Shown: positions 9,241 to 18,503, counted from the stretch's first letter. The stretch is DNA of 64,000 bases from Desulfosarcina widdelii (GCF_009688965.1 NZ_AP021875.1:2046001-2110000); one strand, 5' to 3'. Notes: generated from the sequence alone by a model not told the origin. A program made the numbers and translations.

Positions 9241-9386
9241 GTGCTGGTCTCCGAAAAGATCGACTCGAATCTTTCGATAAATTCATTTCGATCCGCGTCG
9301 TCTTTGAAAATAGACTTTTGTTCAATACCACGGATGATCAGGTGGTAAAGCGCGCCGGGTGCATCGATGCGGGATTGACGGGGCAT
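9237..9386 (-). pseudogene. N-terminal remnant of a REP-associated tyrosine transposase
   Basis: About 50 codons match the N-terminus of Y1-type (IS200-like, REP-associated) transposases: MPRQSRIDAPGALYHLIIRG, then KDDADRNEFIERF and a Thr-Ser-Thr-Pro stretch. The catalytic HxH motif and the Tyr helix are absent because the frame runs into unrelated sequence near 9237. It cannot be active. Confidence 0.6.
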
Positions 9387-9538
9387 GTGTGTCTTTTTAC
9401 AAGTTGGCTCTGGTTCTGTCAATTTATATATTTATGGATGTCCCTAATTTTACTAACAAATTGACAAAACAAGGTTTCACTGGCATTTTCTGTTTTATTG
9501 GAATAATTTCAGTTGATACCATTTCGAAAGGAGTCCCT

Positions 9539-10285
9539 ATGGAAACAGTAATAAAAGAACTTCGGGATCATATCGCGATCCTACGATTGAACAGTGGTCG
9601 TGCGAATCCAATCAGTTCGAAATTGGTTGATGAGTTATCAAAGGCACTAGTTGAGATAAAAGGTGTCGCAAGCGGATTAGTACTTTGTGGCGGGGATAAA
9701 TTTTTTAGTGCCGGCTTCAACCTGCCTGAACTGTTGACGTTGGATAGACAAGCAATGGGCAATTTTTTTGAAAGGTTCAATCATTTGTGCATGGAACTGT
9801 TTACTGTTCCCATCCCTACAGTTTGCGCTCTGTCCGGTCATGCAGTAGCTGGCGGTAATATTCTCGCGCTGGCATGCGATTACCGATACGCGGCAGCCGA
9901 AGACAAAAAGATCGGCCTGAACGAAGTGAAACTGGGTCTTCCGGTCCCCTACCTGGCAGATATGATGCTTCGTCACATCATCGGCAATCGCTATGCTACG
10001 CATATGATCTACAGCGGCGAGTTTATGACTTTTTCAGATGCCAAAATTGTCGGTCTGGTCGATGTAATCGGCTCAGCAGATGAACTTGAAGACTTTACGC
10101 TGGACCGTCTTTCCCGGATTGCAAACCTTCCAAACCAGGCATTCTCGGCCGCCAAAGCCAACAAAGTTGAACGGATAAAAAAAAGGTATGAAGAATACTA
10201 CCAATCCAAAAACGATGAATTCCTTGATTGTTGGTTCAGCGATCCAGCTCAGAAGAACCTTCGGGAAGCCGCTGCGAAATTTTAA
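9539..10285 (+). CDS. Enoyl-CoA hydratase/isomerase family protein
   Basis: A 248-residue crotonase-fold protein. The oxyanion-hole blocks are visible: FFSAGFNLPEL at about 57-67 and LSGHAVAGGNILALACDYR at about 98-116. At the usual positions of the hydratase Glu residues the sequence reads NEVKLGLPVP, so one carboxylate is kept and hydratase or isomerase chemistry cannot be assigned. The C-terminal helix is rich in Lys. The ATG at 9539 has a GAAAGGAG site; longer in-frame versions begin in the IS remnant and are rejected. It is not in an evident fatty-acid operon. Confidence 0.82.
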   Translation: METVIKELRDHIAILRLNSGRANPISSKLVDELSKALVEIKGVASGLVLCGGDKFFSAGFNLPELLTLDRQAMGNFFERFNHLCMELFTVPIPTVCALSGHAVAGGNILALACDYRYAAAEDKKIGLNEVKLGLPVPYLADMMLRHIIGNRYATHMIYSGEFMTFSDAKIVGLVDVIGSADELEDFTLDRLSRIANLPNQAFSAAKANKVERIKKRYEEYYQSKNDEFLDCWFSDPAQKNLREAAAKF

Positions 10286-10433
10286 CAAAAAGGAACAAAA
10301 AGGGGACAATCTATATTCCTTATTATGTATTGACAGAACCGCGAACAGTCTCATTTTTTGCATTTGACGATCCCGATAGTAACCGCACATGTCCAGAAAT
10401 CGCCCTAAACGGCGTACCAATTGAGGACACGCC

Positions 10434-11594
10434 ATGAACATTGTCTTTTTGTCCCCTCACTTCCCAGAACACTATGCGGCCTTTTGCAGTCAGCTCAAAA
10501 CTGCCGGGGCCATGGTCCTGGGCGTTGCCGACGCTCCTTACGAAGTCCTTAGCCCTACCGTTAGAGAGGGCCTCACCGAGTATTACCGTGTGGACGATAT
10601 GCACGACTATGATCAACTGGTACGCGCTTTAGGGTTTTTCACGCACAAGTACGGAAAACTCGACCGGTGTGAATCTCTCAACGAATACTGGCTGGCCACC
10701 GAGGCGCGCTTGCGGGACGACTTCAACATCATGGGGATTCGTGGTGACCAGATCGATGCCATCCGACGCAAGTCGGAAATGAAGAAACGTTTCCGCCAGG
10801 CGGGTGTGCCGGTTGCCCCCGGCCGGGTGGTCAATGACCTTGCCGAGGCCGAAGCCCTCATTGCCGAGACCGGTTACCCGGTGGTTGCCAAACCCGATGC
10901 CGGCGTGGGGGCCTTGGATACCTTTCGTCTGAACTCGGACGACGACCTTGCAGCACTCTTCGCGGCCCCCATGCCTACAGACTATATCCTGGAAGGCTTC
11001 GTGGAAGGCACCATCGTCAGCTTTGACGGCCTGGCCGATCGGGAAGGCGAACTGGTTTTCGCCACGGCGCATACCTTCAGCCAGGGGATCATGGAAACGG
11101 TCAACGAGGGACGACACATCAGCTACACCTCACTTCGGGAAATTCCACCCCGCCTGGAAGAGCTGGGACGACGCTGCGTTGCAGCCTTCGAGGCGCGCGA
11201 ACGCTTCTTCCACATCGAATTTTTTCATCAGGGCGGAGAGGACTATGTAGGTTTGGAGATCAACATGCGCCCACCAGGTGGGTTTACAACCGATATGTTC
11301 AACTACGCCTGCGACATAGATATCTACCGCACCTGGGCCCGCCTGTTGGTCCATAATGAACGGACGCTGGATTACGAGCGCAAGTACCATTGCACCTATG
11401 CCAGTCGCAAAGACGGCATCCCGTACCGAAACAGCCATGCAGAAATCATGGCGTGTTTCAATGTCGAGATCGTAAATGTGTTCAGCGTACCGGGGGTCTT
11501 CAGCAGTGCTTTGGGGGATGTGGGATATATCTTCCGTTCAGAAGAGATGGGGCGGGTGCAGGAGATCACGGACTTTATCCACGCAACGCAGTAA
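10434..11594 (+). CDS. ATP-grasp carboxylate-amine ligase family protein
   Basis: A 386-residue ATP-grasp protein. Residues 1-110 form a Rossmann-like preATP-grasp domain. The ATP-binding region includes YPVVAKPDAGVGAL (about 146-159) and YILEGFVEGTIVSFDG. The Mg-binding block is GLEINMRPPGGFTTDMFNYA (about 277-296). The family forms amide, peptide or ester bonds through an acyl-phosphate. The following gene (15 nt away) is an esterase-fold protein and the two probably act on the same small molecule, which I cannot name. Confidence 0.85.
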   Translation: MNIVFLSPHFPEHYAAFCSQLKTAGAMVLGVADAPYEVLSPTVREGLTEYYRVDDMHDYDQLVRALGFFTHKYGKLDRCESLNEYWLATEARLRDDFNIMGIRGDQIDAIRRKSEMKKRFRQAGVPVAPGRVVNDLAEAEALIAETGYPVVAKPDAGVGALDTFRLNSDDDLAALFAAPMPTDYILEGFVEGTIVSFDGLADREGELVFATAHTFSQGIMETVNEGRHISYTSLREIPPRLEELGRRCVAAFEARERFFHIEFFHQGGEDYVGLEINMRPPGGFTTDMFNYACDIDIYRTWARLLVHNERTLDYERKYHCTYASRKDGIPYRNSHAEIMACFNVEIVNVFSVPGVFSSALGDVGYIFRSEEMGRVQEITDFIHATQ

Positions 11595-11609
11595 GAAAGA
11601 GAACAACCA

Positions 11610-12356
11610 ATGCATATCGAAGAGCACCGCTGGCACAGCCCGCACCTGGGACGCGAGATGTCCCTCAAAGTATATGGTCATTGGGGTCGCCCCCTGATCG
11701 TATTCCCCTGTTCTCGGGGGCGTTATTTCGACTATGAGGGGATGGGAATGATCGATGCCATCAGCGGTTTCATTGATGCCGGGCGTGTCAAGCTCTTCTG
11801 TGTTGACAGCATCGATGCAGAATCGTGGTATGACTTCAGTGTGGTACCCGCGGTGCGCAACGCCCGCCATGAAGCCTTCGATCACTATGTCACAGGCGAG
11901 GTAGTGCCTTATATCCGCACCCATTGCCAGGACCCTCAGGCGAACATTCTGACCAATGGCTGTTCCATGGGTGCCTACCACGCCGTCAATTTCTTCTTAA
12001 AGCATCCAGACATCTTCGGCGGAACCCTCGCCCTGAGCGGCCTTTACCGTTTGGATCGCGCCGAGTTCGGATTGCAGGGTCACGAGCTTGAACCCGTTTA
12101 CTTCAACTCCCCGTTGACCTATCTGCCGGGCATTGACGACGGCGTCATCCTGGATGCTTACCGCCGCAGCCAAATTGTGATCTGCTGCGGCCAGGGTGCA
12201 TGGGATGAAGAGGCCCTGGCCGATACCCGCGACATGGAACACATCCTTAAGACCAAGCAGGTGCATGCCTGGATCGACATCTGGGGATTCGATGTCAACC
12301 ACGATTGGCCCTGGTGGTTCAGACAGATGAATTACTTCTTGGACAAACTGACTTGA
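11610..12356 (+). CDS. Esterase-fold alpha/beta hydrolase
   Basis: A 248-residue putative esterase (esterase D/antigen 85-like). The nucleophile elbow is GCSMG (about residues 112-116, Ser 114), and a C-terminal His lies in DVNHDWPWW (about 230). The conserved early block PLIVFPCSRGRYFDYEGMG resembles this family. There is no signal peptide, so it is cytoplasmic. It follows the ATP-grasp gene in one operon. It may hydrolyse or transfer the acyl group of that enzyme's product (inference from context). Confidence 0.82.
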   Translation: MHIEEHRWHSPHLGREMSLKVYGHWGRPLIVFPCSRGRYFDYEGMGMIDAISGFIDAGRVKLFCVDSIDAESWYDFSVVPAVRNARHEAFDHYVTGEVVPYIRTHCQDPQANILTNGCSMGAYHAVNFFLKHPDIFGGTLALSGLYRLDRAEFGLQGHELEPVYFNSPLTYLPGIDDGVILDAYRRSQIVICCGQGAWDEEALADTRDMEHILKTKQVHAWIDIWGFDVNHDWPWWFRQMNYFLDKLT

Positions 12357-12400
12357 GCCTGACCGACAACATGCGCTGAGTCGCTAAAATGGCTTAAACC

Positions 12401-12455
12401 GCCTTTTTCGGCTCTAAAAACATCGATTTAAGACCGAAAAATGGCCTTGTTTTTG
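12401..12455 (+). terminator. Terminator of the ATP-grasp/esterase operon
   Basis: The left arm (12401-12411, GCCTTTTTCGG) pairs with 12434-12445 through 11 bp with one bulged T. The run CTTGTTTTTG follows. It lies 45 nt after the esterase stop. Confidence 0.55.
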
Positions 12456-12589
12456 ACCTGATCCTGCGCCAATTAGTCATCCAGCTTGGTCCGCCCCCTT
12501 CTATACAATCATTGAGCATTCACAGCGAAAACTGGCATGTCCCCACAAGCTGCCTGTTCGCACCCCAACCCGTTGCATCCTTCTGAAAG

Positions 12590-12629
12590 CAAAAGGAAAA
12601 GCCCCTGCAGAAGTATGGACTGCAGGGGC
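12590..12629 (-). terminator. Rho-independent terminator of the endonuclease-family gene
   Basis: A perfect 10-bp hairpin (12601-12610 with 12620-12629, GCCCCTGCAG arm, 9-nt loop). In the minus-strand transcript it is followed by a U-rich tail (TTTTCCTTTT). It lies downstream of the minus-strand gene ending at 12772. The interval 12456-12771 has no other supported feature. Confidence 0.75.
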
Positions 12630-12771
12630 AGATACACTACCGTTTCTTACTGGTTGAAGTTATTAATGCGGTCGAAAGCAAAACACCACGGATTCCTACA
12701 TGGATGAACCGAGCTTTGCCTTGTCTTTGCCTCAGCAGAGGTGAGTTCGGCTCTGAAGGAGCCGCAAACCG

Positions 12772-13965
12772 TTAGTACCTCGGTTTCACCCGGGGAACTC
12801 TATGCTTTTGGGAAAATTTCATTTTGGCAACCACGCCGGCATGGTCGGAAGGCCACAAACCGTTGGGAGTCATGTCTTTACCATCGTCACCAACTACGAT
12901 GGATTTTACCTTCTCGATTTTATAGCCATTTGGTCCAACAAAAATATGATCAATCCGCGTAGTTAACTCAGCAGTAGGGTCACTTACATATTCATCGAAT
13001 CCGCTGGTGTATCCGTCATCATATTTTTTCTGTAGCAGCCAGGAATCCAGGTACCCGGCTTCAACAGCCTGCATGTAGGGTGGAACATAGTCCAGCCCCT
13101 CATATGAGCCTGATTCATCGTCTGGAGAACTGTTGAAGTCACCAACCATGATGACCTGTTTTGGACCCCAAAAAGGTAGATAGCCGATTGTTCCTAACAA
13201 TTCCTGCATCTGCAAATTCTGAAAGTATCTAAAAACACTACCCGGTACACTTCTAATTTCAAGGTGGGTATTCACAAAGCGGAATGCCTCTCCTTTAATA
13301 TTCAAATCAACTACAAGGTAACCACGTGTGAATGCAACCGGTGTTCCGCCGACGTCTAATCCAAGTTGAGCCGCGTAGTTACCTTTCACAACAAGCTGTG
13401 ATGCCAATGGTCTCTTTACCAAGATCATATCGTGGTCTACCAACCTTACATCAGAAAGTCCGGTTTTTGATTGCATATCCACCATTGGCAATTCGATGTC
13501 TGCATTGGTTACGGCATATGCGTCATAATACAAACCTCGTGCTTCCAGAGCGTCATTTAGTACCGTATAGAAATCGATGAAGACGTCTGTTGCCTGAGTT
13601 GGATTATCTGAGAAAGAATCACCAGGCGTCTGTGTGTAGTATGTCGAGGCCTCTTGTATGCCAATAGCATCAGGTTTGGTCTTGAGAACCTCATCGGCAA
13701 GGGCTTCGGCTCGATCATAAAAATTGGTGTCCTGTACTGTTTCAAATACCGCTGCAACAACGTATGGTATTGAACTAGGATTCGTCTGTGCAGCCTCTAC
13801 AACCCTAAAAATATCAGCGCCCAAATATAGATTTCTGGTCATCACCTTTACTTGGGTTTTGTGGTTGCCGCCTTTTTTAGCAATTGCCGAAGAAAGAGGA
13901 CAAATTAGGCCAGCGACCACAAACCAAATCAGCATTAATTTTAATTTATGTAATGAATTCAACAT
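12772..13965 (-). CDS. Secreted endonuclease/exonuclease/phosphatase family protein
   Basis: A 397-residue protein with a signal peptide (residues 1-29: basic start, hydrophobic core, Ala-x-Ala end), so it is exported. The EEP (DNase I/sphingomyelinase-like) motifs are in order: VMTRNLYLG, DAIGIQEAS (metal-binding Glu), NTHLEIRS, MVGDFNSSPDD and SDHAGVVAKM (catalytic Asp-His). Substrate may be nucleic acid, phospholipid or inositol phosphate; the sequence does not decide. The ATG at 13965 has an AAGGAGGATG site and fits the signal peptide better than the in-frame ATG 90 nt upstream. It is a single-gene unit with its own terminator. Confidence 0.88.
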   Translation of the reverse strand: MLNSLHKLKLMLIWFVVAGLICPLSSAIAKKGGNHKTQVKVMTRNLYLGADIFRVVEAAQTNPSSIPYVVAAVFETVQDTNFYDRAEALADEVLKTKPDAIGIQEASTYYTQTPGDSFSDNPTQATDVFIDFYTVLNDALEARGLYYDAYAVTNADIELPMVDMQSKTGLSDVRLVDHDMILVKRPLASQLVVKGNYAAQLGLDVGGTPVAFTRGYLVVDLNIKGEAFRFVNTHLEIRSVPGSVFRYFQNLQMQELLGTIGYLPFWGPKQVIMVGDFNSSPDDESGSYEGLDYVPPYMQAVEAGYLDSWLLQKKYDDGYTSGFDEYVSDPTAELTTRIDHIFVGPNGYKIEKVKSIVVGDDGKDMTPNGLWPSDHAGVVAKMKFSQKHRVPRVKPRY

Positions 13966-14555
13966 AATGACATCCTCCTTTGGCATACATTTTGAGAAGT
14001 CAAACACCGCCGATAGAACTAAGCAAAAGCTGCTTGGACAAATCAAACGAAGCAAGGCTTCACTATGGAAATTAGGCGTTTTGAAGAAGACAGTCTAAAA
14101 AGATGGAATGAAAATTTTTACCACGGCTTCAAAAAAAATTGCAATGCCAAAGATGTCAATTGTATGTGAGCATTGGTCTCCCTAATGAATAATCAAGTAG
14201 GATGGTGTCCCAACAGTCTTTTTTCATCATCTGACCCCATTGAATTGGCAAATATGAATCGGCGGTTATCAAACCTGAAAGCATGGGGTCAAGCAAGCAT
14301 TTTTTCGATCCGACCGCGTCGCCTGGGTAAGACTTGAGTGCGGCCTGCCGCCCCGCACGACCGCTGAAAATCAGAAAGCCATAACTTTGATCGACAAATA
14401 GGTTGACCGGTATTGTTCGACAACAAGCCGGACCTGGGGAATCCTGGGGTTTTTTTGCATTTCCAACCCAAAAAAGTCACAAGCTTGACTCCGAAAGCTT
14501 TGTAGCGAAACCGGCCAGGTTGGAAGTATGGTTGGAATCCAATATTTACAGGCAT
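13966..14555. other. Intergenic region without a supported gene
   Basis: No reading frame with convincing protein character is seen on either strand. The stretch separates the secreted hydrolase from the tRNA scar and is less GC-rich than the first 12 kb. Confidence 0.5.
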
Positions 14556-14561
14556 TAAAAA

Positions 14562-14591
14562 AAGGCACTTAAAATTACTTGTAAGCGCCTT
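14562..14591 (-). terminator. Terminator behind the tRNA-Met fragment
   Basis: On the minus strand AAGGCGCTTA (14591-14582) pairs with TAAGTGCCTT (14571-14562) around a 10-nt loop, with one G-U pair. A run of T follows. It starts 11 nt beyond the tRNA CCA end, as a native tRNA terminator would. Confidence 0.75.
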
Positions 14592-14601
14592 ATTTTATTC
14601 A

Positions 14602-14648
14602 TGGTAGCGGGGGCAGGATTCGAACCTACGACCTTCGGGTTATGAGCC
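14602..14648 (-). tRNA. 3' fragment of tRNA-Met(CAT), likely attachment-site scar
   Basis: On the minus strand this reads as the 3' half of a tRNA: anticodon loop CTCATAA, 3' anticodon strand, variable loop, a complete T arm (GTAGG/TTCGAAT/CCTGC), the 3' acceptor strand CCCCGCT, and an encoded ACCA. Nothing upstream (14649 onward) can form the D arm or 5' acceptor strand. Such 3' fragments arise when an element integrates into a tRNA gene and copies its 3' end. Because the native terminator follows the fragment, the element should lie on the higher-coordinate side, with the intact tRNA at its far end. No second copy is seen in this window. Confidence 0.8.
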
Positions 14649-15355
14649 TCTTTGATAGTAAATTCAATAAGTTAATATAAATGCTGTATTGACGGGCTTT
14701 CCCTTAGATTCCCAATTGTTAAAATTATTAAGTGCTACGAGTACTTCCTTTCAATAATCGCAATAGCCGCAATCATAGAAAATCAAAGTGTCCCAAATCC
14801 GTCACAGGTTCTATCGATGTCTTCCGTGGGATTGACGCCTAAAAATATTGTCAAATTGCACCATCCTCAGACATCAAGTCGCAGTGTGTACCACCAGCAC
14901 CCCGCTCCCCCCTATGACGATCTGCCCTTCTGTCACGATATGCCAACCAGGTCAGTTCCCATACCCTGTCCGGATCTTGATGTACGATCGGTGTGGCCCT
15001 GCCTTCGCGCACGTTTTTACCACCGTGCCAGATTGTAATGACAGCAACACGGTTTTCCATCCAGGTAAATGGATGCGTTGGTCTTTCATCAATCAAAAAA
15101 CCCCTGTAAATTCATCGAAAAATGGTTCTATTTAGAGGTTAAGGCCTAATCCACTTAAGGGAATCACATAAAGTGCGTATACAATAACATTACGTATCTC
15201 GCGGATATCATTGGAACGTGTTCCACAAGTATGGACCTCTTTTTGCCATGACAACGATACCAGATTAGCCTACAACGAACTGTTCAATTATGACAAATAT
15301 AAAAGTATCGTGAAATAAAAGTTACAAGCTTTTCTATACTATAGGATCGTAACTT
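14649..15355. other. Left end of the accessory region, no supported gene
   Basis: About 700 nt between the tRNA scar and the first accessory gene. Composition falls in GC towards 15.3 kb. No integrase, long repeat or convincing coding frame is visible. Confidence 0.45.
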
Positions 15356-16483
15356 TTAAGTAGGAGGTGGAACCAACTGATTGTATAACTGTACCCAGTT
15401 TACTCTAATGTTATGATGGAGATATAATTTTATTTCTTTTACAAAGTCATGGTCATCTTGACTTAATAAATATAATAAATATTGATAATCTTTGTACTGT
15501 TTTGAATTTATATTTAAGCAGCCATATCTTAGCAAGTCCTGAATTTTGTTTTCACAACCACAACGTAAACAATAGCCTTCAATTATTCCATCTTCTTCAT
15601 CAGCATCAATAACTTCTTTATGTGATTGAACCATACAAATTGGACATCTAATTTGTGACTCATGACATCTAGAAATAAATTTTCTTAAATTTTCTAGGAT
15701 GTTAATATCAATTTCTTTCAAGAAATACAATGGTATTCCACAATGTGCACAATGTTTATTATTCTTATCATTTGATAGTTTGCATTCAGGGCATCGAATG
15801 TTAATCAGTTCACCGCATCTGGAACAAAAATTTTCATTTATTTCTAAAGGCTTTTTACATTTAGGACATTTCCCCTCCTGAATATAGCCGAATTCCTCAA
15901 AAATTAGACTTGTCGAATAGAAAATATATTTTGCTTCCAATGAAGAAACGAATTCATCTTTCTTGGAGTCAAGATGAGTGCATTTATTTCGAATAATAAT
16001 ATACAGTTTAAAATCGATTGTTTTTGTTATTATTGGGTCAATATTTAAGTAATATTTAACATGTTTGAACAAATTTAACTTGCTATAACAGAATGAATAT
16101 GTCATTTGCCCTAAAGTATATTTTTCAACATCATCGCGATTAACTCTCTCCTCTTGTTGTTTTTCAAATTCAAAGAATAAATCCTTTACAGAGTCTTCTG
16201 CTTTGGTCTTTATTTCATTATAGATATTCTTTATTAAATGTTCTAATATAGAACCACATGTTCTAATTGATTCTTCATAGTGACCTTCTGCAAGGTTTCT
16301 CTTCGCTCTTTGAATCTCTTTCGAATATAGCTCAGAACTCATTTCATCACCATTGCTTGTAATAACTTCCATTAAAAATAATATTGTGGCGGAATCACAG
16401 TTGTAGAACCACGAATCAATATCGTCAGTATGAACAAAAATTTTATTTTTAGTATAATGACTTGTTTCCTTGGCTGAAGCCAT
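15356..16483 (-). CDS. HEPN-like domain protein with three zinc ribbons
   Basis: A 375-residue protein, strikingly AT-rich against its neighbours. Residues about 50-205 are helical and contain RNKCTH, which fits the RNxxxH (Rx4-6H) motif of HEPN ribonuclease domains. An earlier helix (NLAEGHYEESIRTCGSILEHLIKNIY) also resembles HEPN proteins. Two consecutive zinc ribbons follow (CPKC...CSRC and CPEC...CAHC, about 215-265). A third pair, CPIC...CLRC, comes near 290-320. HEPN proteins are common toxins and phage-defence effectors. It lies 40 nt downstream of the DUF429 gene and the type I restriction operon, on the same strand. The start is uncertain because no strong ribosome-binding site is seen. 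Confidence 0.7.
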   Translation of the reverse strand: MASAKETSHYTKNKIFVHTDDIDSWFYNCDSATILFLMEVITSNGDEMSSELYSKEIQRAKRNLAEGHYEESIRTCGSILEHLIKNIYNEIKTKAEDSVKDLFFEFEKQQEERVNRDDVEKYTLGQMTYSFCYSKLNLFKHVKYYLNIDPIITKTIDFKLYIIIRNKCTHLDSKKDEFVSSLEAKYIFYSTSLIFEEFGYIQEGKCPKCKKPLEINENFCSRCGELINIRCPECKLSNDKNNKHCAHCGIPLYFLKEIDINILENLRKFISRCHESQIRCPICMVQSHKEVIDADEEDGIIEGYCLRCGCENKIQDLLRYGCLNINSKQYKDYQYLLYLLSQDDHDFVKEIKLYLHHNIRVNWVQLYNQLVPPPT

Positions 16484-16523
16484 GGAAATGAGTCATTTTT
16501 ATCCCGGCCACCGCATCACTTCA

Positions 16524-17138
16524 TCAATAACCGGCTCCGAACGGGCAGGGTAAAATGATCGTACCCAAACCATCCCCGCCTCCTACCTCGCTCCCCCTAC
16601 CCTCTTCGAACTCTCTCACTGTTGCAGCAGCCACCCATGCATCCCGCATATCTTTGGGACCAGGCGAACAGGCAGAAAAATCGCCATCTATGCGGACATC
16701 CGTGTTGCCTTGAAGTAGTGTATAAGAGGCGGTAGGAAACACCTCATGAATCGTAGCAAGTCCCTCAAGGGCTCCATATAGACTGAAACCAAGCTGCATC
16801 CATTCCGGGGCTTCATCCTTCAGGGGTGTCCACTGGGGGTTGGCGATTCGATGTGCGCTAATGACGACTTCACAGTGCCGGCCGTTTCCCTTTTGGGTAG
16901 TTCGCTCTTCCCATTGTCTTCGGTTGCCGCTCCAATACCACTTTCGAGGTGATACCAGCGGCATTCGTGGAGCATCGATACCAACAACGACTTGGCCGGA
17001 TCCAGATAATCGCTGCACCAAACCGATAGTATCTGCCTCAGCGTTTGGAAACCAGCCGGATTCGACTAAGGAGCCGGCATTGTCGAGGACAGCATAGCAG
17101 CAGTTCCGGCGGATTTGGATGTCGAAGCCAAGATACAT
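16524..17138 (-). CDS. DUF429 family predicted nuclease
   Basis: A 204-residue DUF429 protein, a family predicted to adopt an RNase H-like fold. Visible family blocks are GFDIQ near the N-terminus, VVGIDAPRMPL (about 52-62), HEVFPTASY and KDMRDAWVAAATVREFE near the C-terminus. The acidic residues in these blocks would form the metal site. It begins 24 nt after hsdS on the same strand and is probably part of that transcript. The ATG at 17138 is used; a TTG nine nt upstream is possible. Confidence 0.82.
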   Translation of the reverse strand: MYLGFDIQIRRNCCYAVLDNAGSLVESGWFPNAEADTIGLVQRLSGSGQVVVGIDAPRMPLVSPRKWYWSGNRRQWEERTTQKGNGRHCEVVISAHRIANPQWTPLKDEAPEWMQLGFSLYGALEGLATIHEVFPTASYTLLQGNTDVRIDGDFSACSPGPKDMRDAWVAAATVREFEEGRGSEVGGGDGLGTIILPCPFGAGY

Positions 17139-17162
17139 ATTACACAAAAGAAGATGCAGATA

Positions 17163-18503
17163 TCACAATTCACCTTTGAAAGCCTTATCGAGGATACTTG
17201 GGAGCATAGCATCCAGTTCAACAGCTGATTTGGCTTGGAGGATTTTCAGCGCATCTATCTTGTTTTGGAGTTCATCAAGAGCATCGACAATACGTTGTTG
17301 CTCTTCTATTGGAGGAAAAGGAATGACGAATTGCCGAATAAAGGTCAGATTTAGATTTCCTTGAGAAAACCCTCTACCAAGTGTTCGCTCTTTTGATGCT
17401 CGTGCTCCATAAGGCGAGTTTAGCCAGTGTACCAAAAACTTGCGATTTATAAATGAATTTAGTGGCTTTATTAGGCATAAACTGACATAAATTGCAAAAT
17501 CAATACTCCTATCAATCAACGCAGTTTCACCTATACCTGCCCCAACCCGGGTCATTAATATATCCCCAAGTTCGGGTTTTACTTTCGCCACATAACTCTC
17601 ATAATCATCCTGGGAGACGTATCGGTGTACTTCAGGAATAAATTTATAGGGTTTCACATTCTGGGCAGACAGAAAAATTCGTCCATTGTCGGTATACATC
17701 GGCGTTTGATGAGTGCCATCTGTCACCGAATGGCAGATGTTTTCTAATCTAATCCATGTGCTTTGAGGGGGTAAAATAAAAGGAATTTCTTCATCACAAA
17801 TGGTAGGCAGATGAGGTGGTTTCCTTATTACCTTACTATCTACTAATGTCTGTTTTTCTTGTTTTAGTTGCTCTATTGTATCTCTGACAGGCGTATCATT
17901 AGGGGAACTAAATTTTCGGGTTTCAAAAATTGTTCTAAAAGCGGCGACCCTAAAATTATCAATCGTTTGTCTGGTATTACCTCGTAATTCTTTTGCTTCT
18001 TCCACCTTCCCAGCCAGCCGTTCTATTTTTGCGACTATGCGACGTTGTTCAGATAGAGGAGGGAGAGGAATCTCATAAGCAAGAACTTGTTGTGGCCTGA
18101 TTGCTGCGTAGTTAGTTGACCCCTGGGCTTTGACCTGGTCTCGAAAAAATGGGGTCCTAACATAACAATCGAGAAAACCGCCCTCTATCTTGTCAGGATT
18201 CAAACTATAGAGAAAATAATGGCTACTGACTATAGCCTCATCAAGTTCAGGTGGCACGATTCCAAACCCACCAACTTTCGCATCTATTTCAGCCACTAGT
18301 AGTTCACCAGCACGACAAACTTGTTGCTTTTTGGTCTTTATTGTCAAGCCTTCAACTTCGTCACGAAGCACTATTCCCTTCGCATGCAACTGAACACGGC
18401 AGCGCTTGTATTTTTCTGTGTCGTCAATCTCAACAAACTCTTTTCTATGCTTTACTACTTGGCCGAGATTGATTATTGGCCATCCATTTTCGGTATGGCT
18501 CAT
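17163..18503 (-). CDS. hsdS: Type I restriction enzyme specificity subunit HsdS
   Basis: A 446-residue HsdS that reads the target DNA sequence for the HsdM/HsdR complex. Two target-recognition domains (about 1-150 and 230-380) are each followed by a conserved helical spacer. The first contains PPLSEQRRIVAKIERL and the second PPIEEQQRIVDALDEL with a C-terminal coiled coil. The start is fixed by ATGA overlap with the hsdM stop, preceded by AAGGA. Length and architecture are those of a complete two-domain subunit. DUF429 follows after 24 nt. Confidence 0.93.
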   Translation of the reverse strand: MSHTENGWPIINLGQVVKHRKEFVEIDDTEKYKRCRVQLHAKGIVLRDEVEGLTIKTKKQQVCRAGELLVAEIDAKVGGFGIVPPELDEAIVSSHYFLYSLNPDKIEGGFLDCYVRTPFFRDQVKAQGSTNYAAIRPQQVLAYEIPLPPLSEQRRIVAKIERLAGKVEEAKELRGNTRQTIDNFRVAAFRTIFETRKFSSPNDTPVRDTIEQLKQEKQTLVDSKVIRKPPHLPTICDEEIPFILPPQSTWIRLENICHSVTDGTHQTPMYTDNGRIFLSAQNVKPYKFIPEVHRYVSQDDYESYVAKVKPELGDILMTRVGAGIGETALIDRSIDFAIYVSLCLIKPLNSFINRKFLVHWLNSPYGARASKERTLGRGFSQGNLNLTFIRQFVIPFPPIEEQQRIVDALDELQNKIDALKILQAKSAVELDAMLPSILDKAFKGEL

